Below are positions 36,299-47,477 of a stretch of 64,000 nucleotides of DNA, piece by piece. The position numbers and the translations under genes were made by a program. The stretch covers positions 176,448,428-176,512,427 of the forward strand of contig NC_050101.1 of the NCBI RefSeq assembly GCF_902167145.1, given 5' to 3'. How positions within the stretch are numbered: the first letter of the stretch is position 1; each line of letters begins with the position of its first letter. The notes below the pieces were generated by a model. That model saw nothing but the letters and a program-made list of their open reading frames with translations. It was not told the DNA's origin and made no database searches. This DNA comes from Zea mays. Lineage: Eukaryota > Streptophyta > Magnoliopsida > Poales > Poaceae.

Positions 36299-38520
36299 AT
36301 GGAGTCCTCCTGCCTGGGAAAGCGCAGGCTGAACGGCGCCGAGAGGGCGCCGCCCGCGTTCCTCCCGCTGGGGTACGAGTACGGCGACGCGGACGCGGTG
36401 GACCACATGCCCCATCGCTTGGAGACGGGCGAGATGGACTTCTTCAAGAGAGAGAAGAGGGAGAGGAAAGCTGACGCCGCCGCCCCGGACGACCTCGGCA
36501 TCAAGGAAGAAGACATCACCATCAACGTAATCCGTTCGATTTCGTTATTGCTCCCTCTAGCCTGTCGGATCGGCAGTTTTCCTACGTTTTCTTGACGCGC
36601 GCGGCCGGTTCGGCTCGGCTAAATTTCAGATGGGTCTGCACCACGTCGGCAGATGGAAGAACAGGAGCGAAGAGTCCGTCGACGAGGGCGTCTCCTCCAA
36701 CGACGGGGATACGAGGGAGATGAAAACTGAGGTGAAGGAAAACAATATCACCAGCGGAGCCGTGATCCATGCATAATTTGCATAGTTTCTGCTACTTGAC
36801 TGTAAATAGTCTCTTGTTTGTACTGAATAAAATATCATATCTATGTGATCAGCTGGCACTGACAAAATCCGAGCTTGGACGCCTGAACGAAGAGAACAAG
36901 CAGCTCAAGAACATTCTCACCAGGCTGACCAGCAGCAACTCCAACCCCCTCCAGATGCAGATGCAGGCCCTCACAACGATGCAACAGCTAAGGAACAATA
37001 TCATCCATCGAGGTCTTCGCGGAGCTCCAAGCCATGAGGTAATTAAACCACATCCACGCCACCAACCAACAGATCGATATGATAATAATAACGCACGAGA
37101 TCATCAAAAGGACGTCGATCACATCATGTTCATGTCATCGCCAGCTGAACGTCGATCCGGAGAAGAAGAAGGACCAGGAGGGGAGCCGCGGCGGCGGCCA
37201 CCTGCTCCCGCAGCAGTTCATCGGGCTCAGCACCCCCGCGTTGTCGTTCGACGACCCGCTGCGCTTCGTGGCCTCAGACGTGCAAGGCGGCGAGAGCTCA
37301 GCGTCCACCAGCAACGTGGAGCCGCCGCCGACGACGACGACCATGGAAATGATGCCGCTGCCCGCGTTCGAGCACGGCCACCACCAGCACCTCGCCCATG
37401 AGAGGGGTAGCAGTAGCAGCCCGGACGAGCCACCGTCACACCACCTGGCGGTGAATCAGGGTTGGCTCTCGAACAAGGTGGCCAAGTTCCTTCCCGTCAA
37501 GGGCCCCGAGCCCGCCACCATGCGGAAGGCCCGCGTCTCCGTCCGAGCCCGCTCCGAGGTACTCATGGTAGGCTGACAGTGCTCCGCTTCTGACTGTGGA
37601 CTGCTACTGGCCTACTGAGCGAGCTGTTGCTGAAATGTTTGTTCTTCTCGATGGTACGCAGATCAGTGATGGGTGTCAATGGAGGAAATACGGGCAGAAG
37701 ATGGCCAAGGGCAATCCGTGCCCCCGCTCGTACTACCGCTGCACCATGGCCGCCGGCTGCCCGGTCCGCAAGCAGGTTCGCTGCTCTGCTGAAGCTTGCG
37801 GTGGTCCGTGGACCAGTCTGAACATTTTTCTGGCACGTTCCTGACCATGCATGCGTTGTGTGTGGTGTCTGATTCTGATGGCAGGTCCAGAGATGCGCGG
37901 AGGACACGACGGTGGTGGTCACGACGTACGAGGGGAACCACAACCACCCGCTGCCGCCGGCGGCGATGCCGATGGCTTCGACGACGACGACGGCGTCGTC
38001 CATGCTGCTGTCCGGGTCGATGCCGAGCGCGGAGGGCAGCAGCCTGATGGCGGGGTCCAACTTCCTGGCGCGCGCCGTGCTGCCGTGCTCCTCCAGCGTC
38101 GCCACCATCTCGGCGTCGGCGCCGTTCCCCACCGTGGCGCTGGACCTCACGCAGCCGCTGCCGCCGCAGGCGCAGGCGCGGAGCACGACGGAGCCTTCCC
38201 AGCTCCAGGCCGCGCTCGCCGACGCCGCGGGCCGACCGACGCCGCAGCTGTTCGGGCAGAAGCTGTACGACCCTTCCTCCTCCAAGGCCCCCGCCGCCTC
38301 GCAGGGAGCGGACGCGGCGGGCGACACCGTCAGCGCGGCGGCCGTGATCGCGTCCGACCCCAACTTCCCTGCAGTGCTCGCGGCGGCGATCAAGTCGTAC
38401 ATAAGCGGGAACGGCAGCGGCGGTGGGAACAGTGGCACGACCGTGCTGCCGCCGCCGCCGGCGGCGAGCAGCGCCGACGATAGCAGCAGAGATGACAAGG
38501 CCGGGGAGCAGGGGGGCTGA
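36299..38520 (+). CDS. WRKY transcription factor, group IIb, complete
   Basis: Six exons: 36299-36526, 36630-36731, 36853-37038, 37145-37558, 37662-37775 and 37885-38520 (TGA). All introns are GT-AG and every exon keeps phase 0, giving 559 residues. Exon 3 encodes a leucine-zipper-like coiled coil ([20 protein letters not shown]). Exons 5-6 encode the WRKY domain: WRKYGQK, then a C-X5-C-X23-H-X-H zinc finger (CTMAAGC..EGNHNH). The intron that splits the domain just before VQR is the V-type position known for groups IIa and IIb. The C-terminal part is Ala/Ser-rich with a [17 protein letters not shown] segment shared by IIb members. It binds W-box DNA in the nucleus; close relatives act in defence and nutrient stress. 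The upstream W-boxes hint at self-regulation. Confidence 0.95.
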
Positions 38521-39000
38521 GGTGATCGTCCGTTTGCTTGATTGCTCGGTTTCAATTTCCTTCCGTCTGCGTAGTTGAGTTCCCACAAGACTCCAGTCTC
38601 CTCAGTTTCGAAGTAGGAGACGGAAATTTTGCTCTTTTCATTATTTTACTCTAACGATTTTGTTTTGGCTAGAATTTGTAGTTACAGAATCACGCAGTTC
38701 CGGTCGGTGTGCAACCAGTTTTATTGAATTCTTGGTAGTTGTCGAGAAAACTGAAATTGCTGGATCCAACTCTTCACCATGCTGGTCCGACTTGTACCTT
38801 TCTTGGTTCATGAACGTATGTTTGTCATTGGATATTCAAATGTAGACATAATTTAATCTAGAAAATAACAAATGATTTGTAACATGGTAGTGTGGTTGTA
38901 TGACCTACTCGCATCTAATAGTTAAAACACAAGACTTTAATACGTTTTGCATTTAATATATACGAGCGTTTGAATTTATTTTAAAAATAAAATTAATCTC
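38521..39000 (+). other. 3' UTR of the WRKY gene and spacer
   Basis: T-rich sequence without coding signal; no clear polyadenylation hexamer could be chosen. Confidence 0.4.
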
Positions 39001-39121
39001 TATCTCTACTGTAATAAAGTGTGAGAGTCTTTATGCTTCCATGCTGGTAGCAAAAAAAATGAAAAATAAAACTTCCCACGCTCAGCACCCAGCGGACAAA
39101 AAATGAAAAAAGGGCGTCAAC

Positions 39122-39180
39122 AAGGAATCAAATCGCTGTCCTTTGAAAAGGAGACAAATATCTTCTACCACTGTACCATT
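39122..39180 (-). repeat. Decayed tRNA-like module
   Basis: On the minus strand TGGTACAGTGG (39178-39168) fits the A box and GATTTGATTCC (39134-39124) fits the B box at 9 of 11 positions. It is a relative of the module at 27247-27312, with matching flanks ('taccactgtacca' against 'taccactacacca', then 'tatgtcta'). Confidence 0.5.
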
Positions 39181-39299
39181 TCACTATATGTCTATATGTG
39201 CTATAGATACTAGAAATTTTATATATCTGTACTACTTATTAAGGCTACAAGGGTAGCATGCCGTTCTGCCGTTATGTAATCTCAACCATCCGTTTTTAC

Positions 39300-40200
39300 C
39301 ATTATGCTTTTCAGCCGTTCGATCCCACCAGCCGTCCGATCCCGCGACCCACCCTCACGGCTGTACCCAATCGCTAACCTCCCCCGCAGTCCCCGACCCT
39401 CCGGGGCTCCGATCCGCCCCCGCCGCCGCCACCCCCCTCCCCCGCCCCCGCCGCGTCCCACTCGTGCTAAGTCCGACGACGAGGACGTCAACGAGGCCCG
39501 CATGACGATGGCCTTCGCGGCTCCAATCCACCTCTGTGTCGCCCTCGCACCCCGCGAACCCCGCCCGTGCCAAGCCCGAGGAGGACGAGGAGGGTAGCGA
39601 CACCAAGGTGGAAGGGACGAGCAGCGCCCGCGGTTGCTATGAAATCGCCGAGCAGGGAGATAGTCGCCGCGGTGCGTAGTCCGGCTTGGACACGGCGGCG
39701 TGGAGTGCTGCGGGTCCATCTGCCGCGGATCTCCTCTCCCCATTACTGGGAGGTCCGCCATCCATGGAAGGTGCGCCATCTACTCCTCTGCCCGCCATCC
39801 ATGGAATTCTTGTACCGCGCCGTGGATCCGCACAATGGAAGGTCGTCTGTACCGCCCGCTGCCCACCCCTACCGGAAATCCCATCCCGTCGCCCCACCCC
39901 ACCGGCAGAGACAACGCGCGATGCACCTCCCCTCCAAAGCCGTCCACCTCCCCTCCCCCCTTGCACCGCACCGCGCACACACACACACCTGCACCAACGC
40001 CATTTCCGTGCCTGGATAGATCGTAGGTCTACGAGGTAGCATCGAATGGCTCTCCCGTAGGAAGGGTAGAGCCTCCATGTGGCGGCCTCCAGATCGCAAC
40101 TCCGATTCTTCTTCCCACCCCGCGGTGAGACCCGCCCCAACCCCTTTCTTCTCCCTCTCTATCCATCCTCGACCCCTCTCTCGTAATTAGGAAGGACAGA
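39300..40200. other. GC-rich block after the first Helitron-like 5' end
   Basis: A GC-rich stretch with overlapping open frames on both strands and Pro/Arg-rich translations. None has a recognisable domain, and high GC alone explains the long frames. It contains TGGAAGGT at 39765 and 39836. Confidence 0.4.
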
Positions 40201-42537
40201 GCTCAACCAAGGCGCTCCCCTCAGCAGGCACATCGACAGACCGAATTTTGGCGAAGAGAACGCTTGGAGCACCTCTATCCCCTCCACAATGGAGGCCAGG
40301 TACACGGCAACCGTGCTAGGGAACAACACTGATTTGATGTCGTTTTGGAGGTGAGGTGGGGGTGATTTCGAATGCTTCAAGGATTTCATGACTGGTTTGT
40401 GTTGATCTAATTCGTTCTTGGTCGTTTTCGTTTTCAAAGGATCTACGCCCTCGTGGCATGCTTGGTGGCCGGACTTGCCCTCACCTCTATCCCCTCTAGG
40501 CCTCCGTGATGGAGGCTGGGTACTCAGCGGCCATGGCATGCTTGGTGGCCGGATCCTGTAATGTTTATAGTGTTCCATTTTGTTGATCCAAGCCACCAAT
40601 GGAGTAAAAGCTGGAGTATTTTTTCCAATTGGTTATACGTGTCAGTTTTCTTGTTTCTGTGCTGAGATACTGGTGAACCTGTAGGTGCCTGAGTCATTTT
40701 GGGGCATTCTAATCGTAGAGCTCTGTTGGGGTGAATCCAGTGATGTGAGTACCTTTTAAACTATCATGGTATGATTTATATTCTCTATTGACAACTCACA
40801 TTTTTGTGCTATTTTGCTTGATGCTTGGAAGAATCTGTTGTTTGGTTTATCTATTGTATACATTCATGTGTTATTATTCTGCTAGATGCTTGGAAGAAGC
40901 CATCTATGGAATTGTTTGAAATGATTTGAGCATTTAATCCCTTATCTTTGAATAGATGACATAATTGGAGACTCTGTCCATATATCTATGCGATGTTCTG
41001 TATTTACTACAAGCACCATTATAGGACAACAATGTTCTTCCATAGTCCCTTGCATCGGTTGGGCTTTAATTTCAATAGTCTTGCATCGGTTGGTATTTAA
41101 TAGTCTTGCATCGGTTGGGCTTTTTCTGAAGCGCTAATAGTGTTCTTCCATAGTCCCTTGTCCTTATGTCCTTTGTGGAAGGTCGAGGATATTTTAGGTT
41201 CAAACCATGTATTATTTGATTTCTGCTCCAATTAGGTGGCTACAACTTACCTGCATAGACAAAATATAAGTATGTGCAGTAATCTAGCTAGCAGAGTCGA
41301 TCTTCCATACGCTATAGAGCATATAAATTACTAATAATTTGTCTAACAAAAACTGACCCAATCCTAGAAATAGGGATGGCAAACAGTAGGACTAGAATTC
41401 AGCTGCAAAATGCCAGGGACCATATAAGTCAGGTAATAACTATCATGAAAGTGAAGCTATAAGTTTCTAGCTTCACACTATATAGCTGACCAGTGCATTT
41501 TGCTTGTTTAGTTCACTAGCATATTCATCCATTGAGGTGGTTCTTTTTTTCCTTTTCCTTTTGAGGAGCTGACTGCATGTCCGAGAAAGTATTTATTAGG
41601 ATCGTTTTGCACTAGAAGGTTCAAATAACGTTTGGTTAAAAAATGACAGCTGTTATAAGATAGAGGCTATAAATCTATACTACTATATTAAGGCTGACTG
41701 CTATGCATGACTTGCTGGGTCTATTCATTGTCTAATCATAAATATGCATTTCTAACAATGTTATTGTTTTTGTGGCTTTTCTCTGATTTCTTAGGTTTCA
41801 GAAAAACTGTTTCTCCAATGTCGGCAATGACATTGCTTAGCTTGTATGTTAGAGTTCATGTCACCATATTAGGTAGCCATCTCTACTTGGATTTTGCCCA
41901 GTGTACAAATGGTGCACAGTTACAAGTACATCTATGCTCCAGCCTCCTCATTCTATGCTCAAGCATTTTCGTATGAATGGATTTCAAGCACTCTAGATGT
42001 TTTGATAATTAAAATTATGTTAGAACACTGACTTAACTTGGATTCAAGCTGCTTCCTGACATGGAAATCTTAAGGAAGTGAGGTAAATTCTGCAGCTAAT
42101 TTTTTTCCTTTTTAGTGCCTATACAAAACCATTTACCTTTACTGCATTATCTAAATAAGTTTGCCATGTTGATAATTGGATAGCCTATTTTTCTTTGCAG
42201 GTTTTGTTTATTCTTTCGGCTACCATGTAATTCAACCACAACTTCTGAAGAGGACAAGGTTTTCCCCTTTATGTTATTTTCACTAAAGTTTCTGTTTCAC
42301 AAGATAGGCAGTTACTTCTGTCATAATAATCTGACATGCTAGCACTTATGAGTTGACAGTAAGAAATCTAAATATCTACTTACAACTCTGATATTTCTTT
42401 GCCTCATTCACGAATCAGAATATGCATCATTTATGAGCTCGAAGCATGATGTTTTTCTTAAGATACCTTATGCATCATATTTTCTTCTAGAGTATGGCAG
42501 AAGTGGAACAATTCTGAAATTTTATTTAATATATGAA
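40201..42537. other. AT-rich stretch, no gene recognised
   Basis: No exon series was found. A short repeat 'tagtcttgcatcggttgg' occurs near 41078 and 41101, with a related 'gtcccttgcatcggttgg' near 41045. The Helitron-type 5' end at 41674 lies in this stretch. Confidence 0.4.
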
Positions 42538-42606
42538 TCTCTACTACTCTATATGTTCTTAGTGTAGGCGTCCACACATGCCATGTTCTGCCCGCCGCGG
42601 GCACGT

Positions 42607-42850
42607 CGCGATTTCTCCACGCGCAGCCCCTGCAATCCGCCGCCTTTCCATTCGCGGCCGCAATCGTTTCCATCCGCGGCCGCAATCCGCCGCGCCAAAT
42701 CTGCCGCCACACCCCTGCGCCCGCAACGCCCGCCCGCCGCGATTTCTCCACCCGCAGCCCCCGCAATCCACCGCCTTTCCATCCGCGGCCGCAATCCACC
42801 GCGCCAAATCCGCCGCCACACCCCTGCGCGCTCGCCCCTGCGCCAAATCC
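42607..42850. repeat. Imperfect 131-bp direct duplication, GC-rich
   Basis: 'cgcgatttctccac' starts at 42607 and again at 42738. Each is followed by 'gcagcccc', 'ccgcctttccat', 'gcggccgcaatcc' and 'ccgccacacccctgcgc'. The first unit has an extra copy of about 22 bp carrying 'tttccatccgcggccgcaat'. Confidence 0.75.
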
Positions 42851-44579
42851 TCCTTGGACGCGCCCCGACGGCTGGCGCAACCCCTGCTCGTGCCACGGCT
42901 TGCGTAGAATGGAAGGTCCATGGCGCAACTCCTCCTTGATTGAGCGGAGAATGGAAGGTCACCGTACGACATTGGTCGAGAGGAGGAGGTTGAGGATGGA
43001 TGCCCGTAATGCCACGCCCGCCCCTACGCCAATGGAAGGTCCGTTGCCAAATCCCACGGATGGAAGGTGGCGGATGGAGGTGGCGCGCACCTTCCATCCC
43101 CGCGGCGCGCACCTTCATCCTCCGCGACCGCCCGCGGATCTCCAAAACAGCATGGCGCGTGGATGGGGAGGAGGTGCGCGGATGGAAAGGACGCTCTCCT
43201 ACCCATCTGGTCCGCGATCCTCGCTCACCTTCCATCGACGACGCCGCATCGACCTCGGCAACCTCTGGCCACCTACAAGAACAACCGGTGAGGCTTGCAC
43301 CACACCGTGCTCTAACTACGTGGTTGAGTTGCTGCTCTAACCACTGCTCCCCACAACTCTCCCCATTGCTGCAGATTCAACCACTGCTCCCTACATCCGC
43401 GCCCTCAATAGGTGTGTTTTGTGTTTTTTAATTATCTTCAATTATATCTTCAATTATATATGTTTGATGACCCGTGGGGATTGAGCTTATATGGATTTGC
43501 TTGTTCAGTACTGTTCAATAGGTAATTTGACTTGGATCCCCCCTCATATGGATTAGCTAACTGTTCAGTACTGTAGCCGTTTTGTGTTTTAGATCTGGTT
43601 TAGCAAATCATGTTTGGAACACTGGTTTTACTTCCTGAAGTTTCAGAAATTTAGAACTACAGGACTGTAAATTATAACTCAAGTTCAGGAGCCTACAGCT
43701 ATGGTTAAACTGGCTTGTTCCGTAGCCTCCTTGCCGGATCAGGCTTCACAATTCTAGATAGATAAATTGGTCCAAACCCTCCATCGTACTTGAGCTTACA
43801 AACTCTTTCTGAATTTTCTTAGATTTTCTTAAATCTGGTGGTCTACCGAGTGACTTATTAAGTTGTTTCCATGTCAAATCAGACGACAGTGACCTCCTGG
43901 TGGCGGTGGTGCTAGATTGCTGGGGCTGAAGAGGCGCCCTGTTGTCACAACAAGTCTTAGACGTGGTCTGCAGGTTAGTTCTCCTACATCCTCCGATTGT
44001 CTGATTGCAAACATGTGACTTATTTATTTGTTATCATGGGCATGGCAGATTAGATGATAGTGACCTCCCTTCCTTGCGACTCATGGTTTGCTGGAGCTGT
44101 AGGATTCTCCCGGCACAATGGAGGTGCTATCGTCTGATTTGGAGCAACAAGGAAATATAAAGTAGTAAAACAATTTCTTTACGAAAGATAAACTTTTCGG
44201 GGTCATTGAAAATTATGAGTCAAAACCTAGAGCAAAATCTTCAGAATGCCTTGCTTTTAGTAAGTGATTACCTATTTTGTTACAGAGCCGAAATCTACTT
44301 CTAGATGACCCTCAGATTTGACCGTGCAATATAAGTTTGATCGTGCAATATAAGTTTGTAACCCTCAGATGAAGTAACCGTAGTGACTGCTGGTAGTGTT
44401 GAGTAATGACCAATTAGTGCCTAAACAATTTTTACCATGCTGCATATGTAACCCAACTCGTCCAAATATACGAATGTTTCTCTCTTAATGTGGGATGCAC
44501 ATAAAACTTGTTTTCATATTTATGAGCTCAGTAAGCAAGTTCAGTTTTTTTACTGAGATACACTATTGTTCCACTGCAG
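42851..44579. other. Stretch between the duplication and the UCH fragment
   Basis: The octamer TGGAAGGT or its complement occurs six times between 42910 and 43234. From about 43400 the sequence is AT-rich without recognisable exons. A possible intron-exon structure near 43880-43975 and 44050-44160 could not be assigned to any family. Confidence 0.4.
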
Positions 44580-45236
44580 GATGCAAGTTACCCTTCAGAA
44601 CAACTCTTAATTTCTGGAGAAAAGGTGAACAATTACGTTCCTTGTAGATGCCTCCCCCCTCCTCATGTATGATTTGCAGTTGATTTCTCCATCATCCAAA
44701 TCTCTGATGGTTTTATATCAAGTTGCCCATATCCCTTTACTGTGCATGGTGTTTCATGCTGCCTTGTGTAACACAGGAAACACAGGACCAGGTTTACTTT
44801 ATAAAACAGATCGAATCATTGGGAAATGCTTGTGGAACTATTGCTCTACTCCATGCTGTTGGAAATGCATCTTCCAAAGTCAATTTAGGTGACCTGAAAC
44901 GATTATATGCAGCACACAGAATTCTATAAGATGGTTGCAATCTTTGTTGTTCTCTCCTTGTTTCTGAATTGAATTAACTTATCTGGTCTTTTGTAGTGGA
45001 GAATTCATGCTTGGACTTGTTCTTCAAATCAACTGCTACCATGGATGACCCTCATGAGGTTCTTGTTTGTTTTCTCAAAATGCATTCTCGTCACCAGGAT
45101 ACCTTGACCAGTCTTGCAGTTTTTTCCCTTACGCGGTTATGCCTTATGCTATGTTTTACAGCGTGCTGTGTGTCTGGAGAAGGATGATACAACGGCAAGG
45201 GCTCATTTACTTGCTGCCAATTATGGTGCCACTAAG
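44580..45236 (+). pseudogene. Captured ubiquitin C-terminal hydrolase (UCH) fragment
   Basis: Three consecutive exons are clear: 44777-44888 (VYFIKQIESLGNACGTIALL, with the catalytic Cys in GNACGT and the oxyanion-hole Gln before it), 44997-45058 (LDLFFKSTATMD) and 45162-45236 (LEKDDTTARAHLLAANYGA). Phases agree across GT-AG introns. A 45-bp exon-like piece at 44580-44624 (SYPSEQLLISGEK) may belong to the same gene. The N-terminal part and the segment with the catalytic His and Asp are missing, so no active deubiquitinase can be made. The intact enzyme removes small adducts from ubiquitin's C-terminus. Confidence 0.8.
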
Positions 45237-45695
45237 GTACTGGTTTATTTGCATATGTGAACTGGAAATCAATCTAGAAAACATCAAAGAATAATAACTG
45301 TCGAACGTAAGGCTATGCACTAAATACAGTTCATGATGTTCCACTATATTTTTCTTTAGTTAGCATAGTTTCAAGGTCTGAGCTGAACTGTGCTGTGCTG
45401 TGTGCATTGACAACAAAGTAAAATCGTGAAGCTTAAATTTGTGATTCTATTTTATATAGATAGATGAAGCATTGTTATGGTTATTGTTTTCTTCAGCTGC
45501 AAATAGATAAATAATTTTGTTACAGGTCATACACATGAAATTCATTAGTGGGTTTCAATTTCAACTCGAGTTGTCCCAAACAAGGGAAAAAATAATAGCC
45601 AATTTTTTCTCATCATTTTTTTGCACATTAAAAATCTTGTTTTGAAGTTTTGCTTTCTTTGCACTCCTATGATTACCTGTTCTTTTTTCTTATAG

Positions 45696-45764
45696 GGTAT
45701 GAGCCCAGATGTTGCGACAGCCCCAAAGAGCAAAGGATGCCTGATGATTGGAGAATATAACAAG
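45696..45764 (+). pseudogene. Unidentified exon-like piece
   Basis: A 69-bp open segment (MSPDVATAPKSKGCLMIGEY) follows a T-rich tract and TATAG acceptor and ends at AAG|GTCGCC. I do not recognise it. It lies between the UCH and LRR fragments on the same strand. Confidence 0.35.
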
Positions 45765-46029
45765 GTCGCCAAAAAGTGACCTTGGCGTTACCGAGGACGA
45801 CGCTCGTCGTGGACCTGCAAAGCGGCATCGACGACCACCGACACCGGGGACGGGACCACGGGCACACCGGTGACATGAGGTACTTCATGAGCCCCTTCCA
45901 AAATCCCGATTTTTTTCCTTTGATTTCAACCCTTCATTTTCCTTTGCTTCGTCCTCTGCTCCAATGCTTCAGGAATATAGATAGTCAGAAAAAACAGAAA
46001 ATGAGCGGAGGGGAGGCATCAACATTTGT

Positions 46030-46309
46030 TAGTAGTGGAATATTCGATGTCACCTGGTTGGACCTCACTGATAACCAGTTGACCGGACCTCTCCCAACCT
46101 CCAGAGATAATGGAACTAGATTGGACCACCTTCTTAAGGCACAACATTTGTTAGTAGTGTCATAAAATGACATCTGTTTCTGTCCCTTATTCTTTATCGC
46201 TCATAAAAGATAATCTACTTCTACTGTTCTTTCTAGCCATTTTAATCAAAACATGTTGGAAGGTTCAATCCCAATATCTCTCTCCAGCTCCAGCATGCAC
46301 CTCAAACAA
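46030..46309 (+). pseudogene. Captured LRR receptor-kinase fragment
   Basis: The exon piece at about 46035-46141 encodes VTWLDLTDNQLTGPLPTS, a plant leucine-rich repeat. The next exon, about 46236-46309 after TTTCTAG, encodes HFNQNMLEGSIPISL and ends at a GTCAGTG donor. Both fit the extracellular part of the LRR-VIII-like receptor kinases (for example the At5g49770 group). No kinase domain or signal peptide is present. Confidence 0.7.
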
Positions 46310-46481
46310 ATGTCAGTGACTCAGATCAAAGATTTAACCTTTGCATTGTGATTTACTAGGAATTTTCTAACAATGCTGCCTTTTGTCGAACCTTTTTGAC
46401 CTAAACAGATTTATTGGCTAGAACATGGCTACATTTGTATATGGCAATTAAATATTTTGATATTCTTCCCTTTTCAAACAG

Positions 46482-46983
46482 CTGGGTGGCATGAATTCAT
46501 TGCTCCAAATTGAAACATCCCCAACATTTCCTCTTGTATCCAAGGTCTCAACTATAATCTTGGGAATGGATGTGTCCCATGGTTCTCTTGGACATTGTGA
46601 GGTACCATCTATTGTTGTTGTAAGTATATTTTTTTGTAATTTTCTGTGATATTTAATAAATAGTAGCTATTGTGATAGCTTTATTTTGTTTTTCTTAGAT
46701 TGTTAGTTCTCATTAATGGCCTCTTATCTCGTAATACAGAGCTTCTGTCCGCACCCAATCACCTAAAATGGAAATGATTGACTCATTGTTTAAGCCACGA
46801 GAAGCTAAAGATGATGGTCTGATCAGGTAAGATATTTTAGCCTGCATTACATTTGTTAAGTTATGTACTAATGACATGCTTTCTCCCATTGCTTGTTGGA
46901 TTTTAATGTTGCTGCAGGGAGTGTCTGATTGACTTCTACACCAGTTCTGGGAAGAGAAAGCCTGACCAAGTCATCATCTTCAG
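46482..46983 (+). pseudogene. Captured ARGONAUTE4-type PIWI-domain fragment
   Basis: Three exons: 46482-46619 (LGGMNSLLQIETSPTFPLVS, then LGMDVSHG), 46740-46826 (SVRTQSPKMEMIDSLFKPRE) and 46918-46983 (LIDFYTSSGKRKPDQVIIF). The DVSHG motif carries the first catalytic Asp of the PIWI slicer site, and the wording is that of the AGO4/6/9 clade. The segment that joins exons 1 and 2 in AGO4 (with a REWP motif) is missing, and phases do not join across that gap. The N, PAZ and MID domains and the other catalytic residues are absent. AGO4 normally binds 24-nt siRNAs in RNA-directed DNA methylation. Confidence 0.82.
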
Positions 46984-47477
46984 GTTTGCTATTATTTTGG
47001 ATGCCACTGTTCTTGTTCTACTGTAAAAACTATGACATCTCATCTATATGTTCATAACACAACTCTTTACTTGATCCCAGAAATTCCTTCTGTCTCAAAT
47101 GGAGACAATGACGAGTGGTCAGAAGTACAGATTTTAAAACTATGACTTACGTTCATCATCTTAAGTCTATGCTCCTCTCTGTGCTTGACCTCTCAAGTAC
47201 AGATTTTAAAGCCTCATCTGCTTCAGTTTATTGTTCTTGTTCTCAGATTTTGATATGAGAATATAGCTCAGAGTTCAAGTACTGATCATAATGTTGAAGA
47301 ACTGTTGGCGTAATGAAGCTCATTTTTAAGAGCAGTAATTTTGGATCACGTGTTCTGACGAATCTGTTAGCTGATTGTTGATGCTTTTATTCTGTAACCT
47401 ATGGCCATAACTCAAGAACTTATGCATGAATTTATCCATCCCAATTATGATTTCCGAGCATTCATTTTCTGTTTATA
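46984..47477. other. Sequence after the AGO4 fragment
   Basis: No further AGO4 exon with the next conserved block (DGVSE) was found, so capture ended after the intron donor at 46984. The rest has no recognisable content. Confidence 0.45.

Noticed and set aside
37563..38588. Minus-strand frame of 341 codons across the WRKY 3' exons
   Set aside because: It is the antisense shadow of GC-rich WRKY exons, crosses introns and has no domain.
39002..39216. A separate small Helitron ending at a hairpin plus CTAG near 39210
   Set aside because: A TCTATA/TATAGA hairpin precedes CTAG, but A follows instead of T and the 5' end misfits the consensus.
39282..40140. Several overlapping Pro/Arg-rich frames
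   Set aside because: GC-driven shadows without recognisable protein features.
42549..43235. Long minus-strand open frame (228 codons) in the GC-rich block
   Set aside because: It overlaps frames on both strands of similar length, is Arg/Gly-rich, and tracks GC content and the duplication; no domain.
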